NCBI GenBank assembly: GCA_900543525.1
Contig: UQRS01000022.1
Span: forward strand, 1-27,975
Length of the DNA stretch: 27,975 bases
Origin: an uncultured Oscillospiraceae bacterium
GTDB taxonomy: Bacteria; Bacillota; Clostridia; Oscillospirales; Acutalibacteraceae
Direction: 5' to 3'
The translations under genes were made by a program, and so were the position numbers. Positions within the stretch are counted from its first letter, which is position 1. Every line of letters starts with the position of its first letter. A model generated the notes under the pieces. It ran no database searches. It was not told the DNA's origin and worked only from the letters and a program-made list of their open reading frames with translations. Positions 1 to 7,500 of this stretch are shown in pieces.

Positions 1-12
1 TGGACGATTCTT

Positions 13-118
13 GGTATAATAACCGCAGAGCGGTTATTATACCGCTGGATTTTAACGCAGCTTTGGCTCACCGACCGTAAAAACGGCCGGTGAGCCAAAG
101 CTATGCACACTATATCTC
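13..118 (+). repeat. Two-hairpin palindromic repeat element, copy A
   Basis: Positions 13-43 form a perfect palindrome: arm GGTATAATAACCGC, loop AGA, then the complementary arm. A 16-nt linker (44-59) follows, then a second hairpin (about 60-102) with a 15-bp perfect outer stem beginning AGCTTTGGCTCACCG, one internal mismatch, a CCGT/ACGG top and an A-rich loop. The same order (palindrome, identical linker, hairpin, then the block AAAGCTATGCACA) recurs inverted at 19060-19165. The right end here (about CTATATCT) is a degenerate form of ATTATACC, which ends copy B. No protein is encoded. It lies 75 nt upstream of the AraC-type gene. It could be a MITE/REP-like non-autonomous element or a structured RNA; the sequence does not decide. 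Confidence 0.8.
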
Positions 119-197
119 CGGATTCTGACACGGCTTTTTCCGCCGCCTGCAAGGTGGCCAAACACAATAAAAAGCAAAGAAGGTTTGCGGCTATGGA

Positions 198-1082
198 ATG
201 CGTCTTGCTGAACGCTGCGTCCTATCTGGACGGGGAGTCGGACATCAACGTGCATCAATATACCGTCGGAAGCGACGCGGCATGCACACCCACGATTTTA
301 ATGAGATCGCCTACATCTCCGGCGGCAGAGGCGTGCACTGCATCGGCGGAGAGCGCTTTTTGGTGCAGAAGGGAGATTTTGTCATCCTCAACGCCTTTGT
401 GCCCCACCAGTTTATCTCGGACGCCGACGCGCCGCTGGTCATTTACAACTGCGTCTTTCTTCCGCCCGCACTGCATCAGGATCTCGGCGAAAGCGGAAAC
501 TTCATCCATGTCGCTTTCCGCTACCTCTTCCGCACTCTGCACGACGCGTCGGCGCCCAAGGATTTTATCAAAATCAGCGGCATCCGACCGGCGGAGATTG
601 AGCCCATCCTCCGCGAAATGCAAAACGAACGCGCAAAACAGCAGGACGGCTACCGTCAGGTGCTGCAATCCGATCTGACCCGCCTTCTGATTTTCATTTT
701 TCGCCTGTACAGGCAGGATGCAGGGCAGGTACAGACCCCCTCCGCCTACAAACAGCTGGTGGTAGAAAACGCGCTGGCCTACATCCACGATCACTGCGAC
801 CGGGAAATTCGGGTGGACGAGCTGGCCGGACGGGCATATATCAGCGGTGGCTATTTCTCCCGTATTTTTAAGGAGGTCACCGGCAAAAGCGTCATCCGCG
901 CCGTGCAGGAGATCCGCATGGAACGCGCTGCCGCATTACTGAAGGACACCAACTACCCCGTCGCCGAAATTGCGGCGAACGCGGGATACAATGATCTGAA
1001 ATATTTTTATACGCTTTTTGCGCAGCATTTCGGCATGACGCCGGGAGAGTTCCGCTCCCACAGCCGACCGCTCACCGTATAA
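198..1082 (+). CDS. AraC-family transcriptional regulator, probable N-terminal frameshift
   Basis: A cytoplasmic sugar-responsive activator is the family expectation: an N-terminal cupin sensor (HTHDFNEIAYI, then GDFVILNAFVPHQF) and two C-terminal helix-turn-helix motifs (VDELAGRAYISGGYFSRIFKE and PVAEIAANAGYNDLKYFYTLF). The C-terminal 267 residues, from ATG 282, are a convincing AraC protein. Residues encoded from 198 to 281 in this frame are Arg-rich and unlike the family. In another frame, ATG 193 with an SD-like AAAGAAGG just upstream gives MECVLLNAASYLDGESD followed by INVHQYTVGSDAA, which looks like the normal N-terminus and would join at HTHDF after a one-base change near 280. The gene is therefore probably broken, or carries a sequencing error, or starts at 282 without a clear ribosome site. 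No target gene follows directly. Confidence 0.75.
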   Translation: MRLAERCVLSGRGVGHQRASIYRRKRRGMHTHDFNEIAYISGGRGVHCIGGERFLVQKGDFVILNAFVPHQFISDADAPLVIYNCVFLPPALHQDLGESGNFIHVAFRYLFRTLHDASAPKDFIKISGIRPAEIEPILREMQNERAKQQDGYRQVLQSDLTRLLIFIFRLYRQDAGQVQTPSAYKQLVVENALAYIHDHCDREIRVDELAGRAYISGGYFSRIFKEVTGKSVIRAVQEIRMERAAALLKDTNYPVAEIAANAGYNDLKYFYTLFAQHFGMTPGEFRSHSRPLTV

Positions 1083-1102
1083 ACCCCATTTACAACAGTA
1101 AA

Positions 1103-1134
1103 AAACCGGTATACAAAAACGTATACCGGTTCTT
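1103..1134 (+). terminator. Hairpin terminator after the AraC-type gene
   Basis: An 11-bp perfect stem (AACCGGTATAC with its complement at 1120-1130) closes a six-base A-rich loop and is followed by CTTT. It lies 20 nt after the stop codon of the regulator. The upstream A run would also give a good T tract on the minus strand, so it may work in both directions. Confidence 0.7.
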
Positions 1135-1180
1135 TGCGCCTGCAGCGCCGCGGAATAGTCCTTGCCTTTTCCCATCCCGT

Positions 1181-1228
1181 CGGCCGAAGAGAAGAGAAGC
1201 CCGCCGGCCGAAGAGGAAAGAAGCCCGG
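1181..1228 (+). repeat. Tandem 24-bp direct repeat
   Basis: Two adjacent 24-bp units start with CGGCCGAAGAG and contain AAGCCCG; they differ at a few positions. They sit in the 313-nt gene-free stretch between the AraC-type gene and cotJA, which otherwise holds only the terminator at 1103. I see no convincing sigma-E promoter for cotJ there. Confidence 0.6.
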
Positions 1229-1395
1229 CCGCCTGCTCCGCCGGGCGCGCAGCCTTTCTCCGCTCCCCCGTGGCCGGCGGAAAGCGGCGCTCTGCCCGCA
1301 TGAAAATAACCCTTTCGTTTTGCCCCGCATAGTATGTACTGACTGCAGCCTGTTTCCCACAGGCAGTCAATTCCTAATCAATTTTGGAGGTAAAA

Positions 1396-1611
1396 ATGGA
1401 AGATTATATGAAACATTCCGGCAGTCCCTACCACGAATGCTCCCGCGAAAGCGGCTTCGACGTCCTCCCGCTGAGGGAACTGCCGCTCACCATGGCTTAC
1501 GTGCCCATGCAGACGCTGGGGGCGGTTTATGAACCGGAGGAAGCGCTCTGCGCCGGCACACTTTTCCCCGCGCTTGACAAACCGTTTCTCGGAAGGCGGT
1601 GGGACAAATGA
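1396..1611 (+). CDS. cotJA: Spore coat protein CotJA
   Basis: A 71-residue protein matching the CotJA family: a short acidic N-terminus, then the conserved block LPLTMAYVPMQTLG and the segment YEPEEALCAGTLFPALDKPF. In Bacillus subtilis CotJA is needed for assembly of CotJC into the inner coat. Start chosen at ATG 1396 because TTTGGAGG lies 6 nt before it; a TTG at 1384 would overlap that site. It is first in a three-gene operon and its stop overlaps the cotJB start (ATGA). Expression in the mother cell under sigma-E is the family rule; no clear promoter was recognised upstream. Identification is firm because all three cotJ genes are present in order. Confidence 0.92.
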   Translation: MEDYMKHSGSPYHECSRESGFDVLPLRELPLTMAYVPMQTLGAVYEPEEALCAGTLFPALDKPFLGRRWDK

Positions 1612-1868
1612 GCGAACGCGAAAAAATGCTCTGCCGGCTCTCGGCATTACAATTCGCCGCATGGGAGTCCCATGTTTTCCTCGACACCCACCCGAACAAC
1701 CGACAGGCGTTTGAAATGTATCAGAAATATCTCGACCGGGCGCAAAAATACAAAGCGGAATTTGAAGAAAAATTCGGGCCGCTCTTTGCACCCGACGATT
1801 TCGACGGCGGACAGTGGACCTGGCTGGACAGTCCGTGGCCCTGGGAACGTATAAAGGAGGATTGTTAG
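1608..1868 (+). CDS. cotJB: Spore coat protein CotJB
   Basis: An 86-residue protein of the CotJB family: MSEREKMLCRLSALQFAAWE, then HVFLDTHPNNRQAFEMYQKY, and a Trp-rich acidic C-terminus (WTWLDSPWPWE). The HVFLDTHPNN and W-P-W-E blocks are family hallmarks. ATG 1608 overlaps the cotJA stop, indicating translational coupling; a GTG three codons earlier is less likely. It is a small soluble coat-associated protein, required with CotJA for coat assembly, with no known enzymatic activity. The downstream cotJC start lies 3 nt after its stop, with an AAGGAGG ribosome site inside the cotJB tail. Confidence 0.92.
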   Translation: MSEREKMLCRLSALQFAAWESHVFLDTHPNNRQAFEMYQKYLDRAQKYKAEFEEKFGPLFAPDDFDGGQWTWLDSPWPWERIKEDC

Positions 1869-1871
1869 CAC

Positions 1872-2468
1872 ATGTGGCAATATGAAAAAAAGCTGCAATA
1901 CCCGATCAACATCAAAAACTCCAATCCGGCGCTCGCCAAACTGATCATTTCGCAATACGGCGGCCCCGATGGCGAGCTCGGAGCCAGTCTGCGCTATCTG
2001 AGCCAGCGATTCTCCATGCCTTATCCCGAGTTGAAAGGGCTGCTTACCGACATCGGTACGGAAGAGCTGGGACATCTTGAGATGATCGGCGCCATCGTAT
2101 ATCAGCTGACGCGCAACCTCTCTATAAAAGAGATCAAGGACAGCGGCTTTGACACGTATTTTGTGGATCACACGACCGGCATTTATCCCGTGGCCGCCTC
2201 CGGCGTGCCCTTCACCGCCTCTTCTATGGCTTCAAAGGGCGATGTCATCACCGATTTGCACGAGGATCTGGCGGCAGAGCAGAAGGCGCGCACAACCTAT
2301 GACAACATTCTGCGCTTCTGCGACGATCCAGACGTCCGGGACGCCATTAAATTCCTCCGCCAGCGCGAGGTTGTACACTATCAGCGGTTCGGCGAGGGGC
2401 TTCGCCTTGCCACCGACCGGCTGAATTCCAAAAACTTCTACGCCTTCAACCCGGAGTTTGACAAGTAG
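1872..2468 (+). CDS. cotJC: Spore coat protein CotJC, manganese-catalase family
   Basis: A 198-residue member of the manganese catalase/CotJC family, a four-helix ferritin-like fold that carries a di-manganese site. Visible metal-site segments are GTEELGHLEMIGAIVYQL (Glu and His ligands), EDLAAEQKARTTYDNILRF and REVVHYQRFGE. The N-terminal MWQYEKKLQYPI is typical of CotJC rather than long catalases, and the length matches spore-coat members (about 190-200). It starts at ATG 1872 after a strong AAGGAGG. Role: inner-coat protein with possible peroxide-removing activity in spores; activity itself is inferred. It ends the cotJABC operon; a terminator lies at 2638. Confidence 0.94.
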   Translation: MWQYEKKLQYPINIKNSNPALAKLIISQYGGPDGELGASLRYLSQRFSMPYPELKGLLTDIGTEELGHLEMIGAIVYQLTRNLSIKEIKDSGFDTYFVDHTTGIYPVAASGVPFTASSMASKGDVITDLHEDLAAEQKARTTYDNILRFCDDPDVRDAIKFLRQREVVHYQRFGEGLRLATDRLNSKNFYAFNPEFDK

Positions 2469-2637
2469 TTTCTTTACCTGCGCCGCGCTCGGGGAGGCTT
2501 TTACCATCTCCCGGTCGGCTTAAAGGTGCGGTGCGCTGCAGGCGGCCGAGGTTGTCCGCAGCCTTACCTTTTGCTGCAAGGCGCCGCCTCCATCTGCCAG
2601 GCTTCGACGCTTTTCAAGGCAGCACAAAACCAATGCC

Positions 2638-2698
2638 AAAAACAGTATTGCCCATCCGGCGGATAACCGCCTTTTGCTGCAATACTGTTTTTTCTTTT
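2638..2698 (+). terminator. Terminator after cotJABC
   Basis: A 13-bp stem (AAAAACAGTATTG at 2638-2650 pairing with 2680-2692) encloses an inner GGCGG-ATAA-CCGCC hairpin (2658-2671) and is followed by TTTCTTTT. It is 170 nt after the cotJC stop. The preceding 2469-2637 region contains no credible gene. Confidence 0.75.
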
Positions 2699-2709
2699 AC
2701 ATATCGCGC

Positions 2710-2758
2710 GAAAAAAGAAGCGCTCTTCCCGCGGGGGGGCAAAAGCGCCCCTCCCCTT
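2710..2758 (-). terminator. Possible terminator after the Fe-S protein gene
   Basis: Read on the minus strand, a GC-rich hairpin region (GGGGCGC-TTTT-GCCCC, then the near-palindrome GAAGAGCGCTTC) is followed by TTTTTT. It directly follows the stop of the minus-strand Fe-S gene. The stem is less clean than the others here. Confidence 0.45.
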
Positions 2759-2778
2759 TTTATCGCTTTCGGCGAGGC

Positions 2779-3546
2779 TTAATCCTCCAGCGCGCGGCCG
2801 TCGGTAGAGATCACATGCACCTGCCAGGGAATCCATTTTCCGCTTTTTTGCAGCGCCGTCTGCACCGCATGCTCTATGCCGCCGCAGCAGGGAACCTCCA
2901 TTCGAAGAACCGTCACGCTCTTGATCTCATTACGGGAGAGGATCTCGGTCAGCTTTTCGGCATAATCCACCGCGTCCAGCTTGGGACAGCCGATCAGCGT
3001 AACCCGATTTTTCATAAACCGGGTATGGAAATCCCCATAGGCATAGGCGGTGCAATCGGCGGCAACGAGCAGGTTTGCCCCATTGAAATAGGGTGCGTTG
3101 ACCGGAACCAGCTTGATCTGCACCGGCCACTGGGCAAGCTGGCTCTGCACCGCGGCCGACTGCGGAAGATCATCCTGCTGCGCCGGGCGGTGAATCGTTT
3201 TGGAATGCGTACCCGGGCAACCGCAGGGCAGCGGCTCGGCCGACTCCGCCGGTGCTTCCGCTTTTGCCGACTGTGCCGATTGAGCCGATTGAGCCGATTG
3301 AGCCGATCGAGCCGACTGCGCTGCCGCGACCGCCGCCGCGTCATAGGCCGGCGCCTCCCTCTCCTCAAAGGTGATCGCACCGGTCGGGCAGGCCGGCAGG
3401 CAATCGCCCAGTCCGTCGCAATAATCCTCCCGCAGCAGGACGGCCTTGCCGTCCACCATACCGATCGCCCCCTCGTGGCAGGCGTCGGCACAAAGGCCGC
3501 AGCCGGAACATTTTTCCTGATCAATTTTGATAATCTTTCGAACCAT
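2779..3546 (-). CDS. 4Fe-4S ferredoxin-type protein with C-terminal domain, Crp-linked
   Basis: A 255-residue cytoplasmic iron-sulfur protein. The N-terminal 60 residues hold two ferredoxin motifs: CSGCGLCADACHEGAI (complete) and CDGLGDCLPACPTGAI, in which the usual second Cys is Leu, so that cluster has three Cys ligands. An Ala/Ser/Gln linker (SAQ repeats) follows, then a conserved domain with WPVQIKLVPVNAPYF, LLVAADCTAYAYGDFH, LIGCPKLDA and MEVPCCGGIE; the conserved Cys residues suggest metal binding or redox chemistry. Start at ATG 3546 is fixed by AGGAGG 6 nt upstream; the frame stays open further but without an SD. It is divergent from a Crp/Fnr-type regulator, a pairing I recall for redox- or nitrosative-stress-controlled genes. 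The exact electron partner is unknown. Confidence 0.85.
   Translation of the reverse strand: MVRKIIKIDQEKCSGCGLCADACHEGAIGMVDGKAVLLREDYCDGLGDCLPACPTGAITFEEREAPAYDAAAVAAAQSARSAQSAQSAQSAQSAKAEAPAESAEPLPCGCPGTHSKTIHRPAQQDDLPQSAAVQSQLAQWPVQIKLVPVNAPYFNGANLLVAADCTAYAYGDFHTRFMKNRVTLIGCPKLDAVDYAEKLTEILSRNEIKSVTVLRMEVPCCGGIEHAVQTALQKSGKWIPWQVHVISTDGRALED
3266..3319 (-). repeat. In-frame 9-bp tandem repeat encoding Ser-Ala-Gln
   Basis: About six 9-bp units (GCCGATTGA on the plus strand, with GCCGACTGT, GCCGATCGA and GCCGACTGC variants at the edges) lie inside the Fe-S protein gene. They encode repeated Ser-Ala-Gln in the linker between the ferredoxin and C-terminal domains. Three central units are identical, so copy number could change by slippage without shifting frame. 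Confidence 0.9.
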
Positions 3547-3612
3547 ATTTTTTCCTCCTAACTGTCGGGCTGTTCGTTTTGCCGACCAGCCCGCCCCGGT
3601 CTCATTCATGTA

Positions 3613-3641
3613 TTGACCTGACACGATAAGGATAGTATATT
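3613..3641 (+). promoter_or_regulatory. Sigma-A-type promoter for the Crp-family gene
   Basis: TTGACC (3613-3618), a 17-bp spacer and TATATT (3636-3641) lie about 50 nt before the regulator start. A divergent TATACT (plus-strand AGTATA at 3634-3639) could serve the minus-strand Fe-S gene. Confidence 0.65.
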
Positions 3642-3656
3642 ATTACTGAAAAGTAT

Positions 3657-3670
3657 GTTGTCGTTACAAC
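3657..3670. promoter_or_regulatory. Crp/Fnr-type operator candidate
   Basis: GTTGT-CGTT-ACAAC is a perfect 5-bp inverted repeat with a 4-bp spacer, the geometry of Fnr/HcpR-type sites. It lies just after the predicted plus-strand transcription start and near the -35 area of the divergent Fe-S gene, a position from which the adjacent regulator could control both. Binding is inference. Confidence 0.5.
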
Positions 3671-3688
3671 GAAAGGATGAAAATATAT

Positions 3689-4345
3689 ATGAAATATCTG
3701 GATTTTTTAGAAAACGTGCCGCTTTTCGCCGGCCTCTCCCCCACCGATCTGCAGGCGTTGCTCGAAACACTCCGGGTAGAAAGGGAGGCCTTCGCCGCCG
3801 GAGAAATCCTTCTGCGCACCGGAGAGGTCATCGACCGCTTCGGCATTCTGCTCGCCGGGAGGGTGGAAATCGTCAAGGAAAATTTTGAGGGGAACCAAAC
3901 CCTTGTGGCACAAATCACGCCGGGACACATTTTTGCTGAGGCGTTTGCCTGCAGCCGCGCGCCTCTGACCGTGACGGTGCAGGCCGGCCGGTCGGGGGCT
4001 AAAGTCCTGTGGCTCAGCTACGCCGATCTGTTTGCCCCGCACGGCGAGCTGGACGCCGTCTGCCGGCAGATCGGGCAGCGGCTGATCGAAAGCTTTGCTT
4101 CCAAAAACCTCTTTTTAACCGGGAGGATCGAGCATCTGGCCAAGCGGTCGCTGCGGGAAAAGGTGCTGTCCTACCTATCCGGGCAGGCGACTGCGGCCGG
4201 CAGCCGAAGCTTTGATATTCCGCTCGACCGCCGCCAGATGGCCGACTACCTCGCGGCCGACCGCAGCGCCCTGTCGGCCGTCCTCGGAAAGCTGCGGGAG
4301 GAGGGCGTCCTCCAATTCCGGAAAAATCACTTTACGCTGCTGTGA
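3689..4345 (+). CDS. Crp/Fnr-family transcriptional regulator
   Basis: A 218-residue cytoplasmic regulator. The N-terminal cyclic-nucleotide-binding-like beta-barrel (VPLFAGLSPTDLQALL, AGEILLRTGEVIDRFGILLAG, VEIVKEN, ITPGHIFAEAFACS) is followed by a dimer helix and a C-terminal winged helix-turn-helix (RRQMADYLAADRSALSAVLGKLREEGVLQF). No N-terminal Fnr-type Cys cluster is seen, so any signal may be haem, a small ligand or another redox cue; this is the architecture of HcpR-like proteins. ATG 3689 is preferred: AAAGGA lies 11 nt before it, while ATG 3677 overlaps that same ribosome site. It is divergent from the Fe-S protein gene and probably controls it and itself through the symmetric site at 3657. 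Confidence 0.9.
   Translation: MKYLDFLENVPLFAGLSPTDLQALLETLRVEREAFAAGEILLRTGEVIDRFGILLAGRVEIVKENFEGNQTLVAQITPGHIFAEAFACSRAPLTVTVQAGRSGAKVLWLSYADLFAPHGELDAVCRQIGQRLIESFASKNLFLTGRIEHLAKRSLREKVLSYLSGQATAAGSRSFDIPLDRRQMADYLAADRSALSAVLGKLREEGVLQFRKNHFTLL
4206..4234 (+). repeat. 29-bp duplicated segment, copy inside the Crp-family gene
   Basis: This segment encodes SFDIPLDRR at the front of the winged helix. It recurs at 4394-4422 beyond the stop codon with a single difference, a synonymous TTT to TTC. Confidence 0.85.
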
Positions 4346-4393
4346 TGAACGCCTCCGTAAAAGAGCGGATTTTCCAAAAGCGACCGGCGGGAT

Positions 4394-4422
4394 GAAGCTT
4401 CGATATTCCGCTCGACCGCCGC
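4394..4422 (+). repeat. 29-bp duplicated segment, copy after the Crp-family gene
   Basis: This is the second copy of the segment at 4206. It still encodes SFDIPLDRR but has no surrounding reading frame, and the flanks diverge at once on the right side. It may be the remnant of a second Crp-type gene or of a local duplication. Confidence 0.85.
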
Positions 4423-4432
4423 TTTGAAAAGC

Positions 4433-4480
4433 AAAAAAACCGCGCCCTGCCGGACGAACCGACAGGACGCGGGTTTTTCT
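4433..4480. terminator. Bidirectional terminator between the Crp-family and GH38 genes
   Basis: A stem of about 13 bp (AAACCGCGCCCTG at 4437-4449 with 4463-4476, one bulge and one mismatch) is flanked by an A run on the left and a T run on the right. It can serve both the plus-strand regulator and the minus-strand mannosidase gene, which converge here. Confidence 0.8.
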
Positions 4481-4539
4481 AAGTGTTTTTATCCGCAGCG
4501 AGGGGGGTGAGCCCATCCGCCTGCAGAACCGAAGGAAAC

Positions 4540-7500
4540 CTATCCCTTAACGATCAGGGCGCGCAGCGCCACCACGTCGGAGACGGTCAGGTTCTGATCC
4601 GAATCATCGAGGTTGCCGGCCGCGAACTCGCGGTCGGTCCAGCTGCCGGCAACAATCAGCTTACGCAGCAGCACAACGTCGGAGACGGTCACCTTGCCGT
4701 CGCCGTCCACGTCACCCGGCTTTACCGTATCCGACAAAGCGTTCAGGGCGGCGAGGAGTGCGTCAAAGGCGGAGGACAGCTTCTCCTCCGACGCGGCGGC
4801 GTCGGCAAGCACCGCCTGTGCCGAGGTGATCGCAGACTCGAGCGCCTGTGTCTTCTCGGTCGGCAGGCCGGTCAGGTCAGCCTCCTGCGCACGTTTGACC
4901 AGCGCCTCCAGCGCGGCGCGGGTGTCGGCCTCCCCAAAGACGAGAGACTTGAGGTTGCAGACATTGCCTCCCTTTTCGGACAGGAATACGATGGCGATAT
5001 CCTGCTCTCCGGTCAGCACACGGTTCAGGTTGGCCGACGCGGTGGTGTAAATCGACCAGTCGGCCGATCCCTGCTGGGTAGAGGTCTGCGGCAGAGTGAC
5101 CGTGCCGAGCAGCTCACCGTGCTGATCGCCGAGGCGGATCTCCGCCTTTGGCGCCTCGCCGGTGTTCCAGCCCGAATAGTTCAGGGTCACCTTATCCGCG
5201 CCCTTGTCGCCGAACTGAATTCCCTTGTAAATCACCCAGGACTCATCCGAAATGCCGCCCAGATTTTTCGCAACGCCGTTTTCCTTATCAATCTTGACCG
5301 AGGAGGTGCGCTTCTTGTTGTAATCCGGCGCGAAAATATCCTTGTAAGCCGAGCGCTTCTCAATCAGATTGCGGATAGCCTTTCCAAGGCGGCTGGCCGC
5401 AGTCGAAATGTCGTTGCAGTTGGCAGAAGCGTCCGCCGACACGGTTTTTGCAAAGCTGTAAGCGGCGTCCAGCTCGCCCAGGCTCTCCTCCGAATAGAGG
5501 CTGCGGTCGATGGCGGCCGCCTGACGCTGCACCTGCTCGAAATAATCCTCCGGCACGCCGATGTAGAGATCGTCGATATAGGCGGTGAAATTGCCGGTGT
5601 CGCCCGGGTGGTCATAAGCGATCATCACAGCGTCCAGAACCGACCCCGGCGCATAGGCGTACAGGTCGATGGTCACCGTGACCCACTCGCCCACCTTGCC
5701 GTGTCCGATGTTGGGATGCACCAGAAGGCCTTCGGCATCCACGGCCGATTTGCGGTCGCGCAGCGGGTCGCCCCAGGTCATCCGCAGATCGACCGCCGCA
5801 TAGCGGCCAAGCTCGTTCCCGGCATAGAATTTATAGGTCAGCACCGTTCCCGGAATGACAGTGAAGCTCTCTCTCGACAGGTCGAGATAGGCATACGATT
5901 TTTCGGTAGAGGTGTCGCTGCCCGAAAACTTCAGCGAGCTACGGCCGCTGTAGGCCTGCTCGGTCGAAATCTCGGCTTTGGCGTTATCCACCGAGGTGAT
6001 GTTGCTCGTGCTGTTGTTGATCGAGAGAGCGCTGTCCTCCCCCTCAAAGTCGAAGGTCAGCGCCGTTCTGGTCTCCGCCGTGCGCTCCCGCTCGTCATGC
6101 AGCCGGGAAACGGCCGAGATCCGGCTGTTCTCCTCATCCGCGGCGGTCGCGGCAAAGAGGATGATGTCGCTGTCGTTCGGCAGCGTAATCTCGGCCGCAC
6201 CGGTGATGTCGATGGTGTAGGAGAACATGTAGGTGATCGCGGCAACATTGTCCGCGCCGAAGGTGTGGCGATGGGTCGCCACGATGGCCGGCACCTGCTC
6301 CTTCACATAGCCGGTGATGCCGAGGCTGCGGATATCTCCCGCGCCGATATTTTCGGCATAGTCGCCGATCTCCAGCTCGGCGGCCTTTCCATCGACCAGG
6401 AAGGTGGCCTCTTTATCTCCGCCGGCGGAGGCGGCCAGCAGATGCAGGGTGGTATACCCGGCCGGCAGCTTGATCGTCTGCCCTGCGGCCTTGACCGCGT
6501 TTTTGGCGCCGTCGGTCATATCGCCCATCTGATAGGTGATGCCGGCCACCGTCTCACGCGCGCCGATCAGCTCGGTCGGATAGCAGTCGCCGATGAGGTT
6601 GATACCGCCGTCGGCTCTGTTCGCGTTGGAGGAGTAGGCGTCGATGTTGTAGGGCAGCTCGACCGCCGTGCTCTTTTTCGCTCCTGCAAGGCCGGTGGGG
6701 GCATCCTTCAGGGTCAGGGCGAAGGACTTGACGCCATAGGCGCCGATGTCAAAGACCAGCTTGCCGTCGCGAACCGTGGCGGTGCTGTTCTCCACACTCT
6801 CCTCCGAGGCGTAGATTTCCCGCACCTGCTCGATTCCGCTGCCGAGCGTCAGCTCCACGCCGGTCTGTGCCTCGCCCGAGCCTTCGTTCACGCGGATGAC
6901 GATCTCATCCGAAGCCTCCGCACCCTTGAGGGCGCGAACCAGCACGCGGTCGTTGCTGAGGCTGCCGAAGCTGTAGCTGCCGCCGAGGACGCCCTCGTGC
7001 GCCGTGACGGCAAAGGCGTTCATCGGCTGGTTGAAGGCCTCCGCCTCGATCTGCACATCCGAGCCGGAGAAGCCGCCCTCGTGCGAATAGACGCCGAAGG
7101 CAAACTCATTCAGGCCCATATCCTGCACATTCTGGCCGGCAGCGCCGCACTCTCCGTCATAGCCGTACTGATCCGAGTCGTGGGAGTAGTCGTTCTGCGG
7201 CGTGTGCAGGAGGGTCAGGCGAATGGTATTGTCGTCATACTTATCCATGCCGTATTTGCAGTCGTTGAGAACCGAAACGCCGAAGGATCCGTTCTTGTCC
7301 GTGATGTCCGCCCATTTCTGAACCGGAACCTCCGCCTTGTCGTCGTTATTATTAGAGCGCTCGATCGCGCCGAGGCCGAGGTCATAGGTCGCGGTCGGGT
7401 TGCTTGCGGCCAGATTGAACTCCGCCTTCAGCAGCTTGCCCTTCTCCTCCCAATCGACCGCGTTGTCCACACGGACAACCTGGCCTCCGGCGGTGAGGCT

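Noticed and set aside
3240..3330. A CRISPR-like array
   Set aside because: The short 9-bp units have no spacers and encode an in-frame SAQ linker; no CRISPR array or cas gene is in the window.
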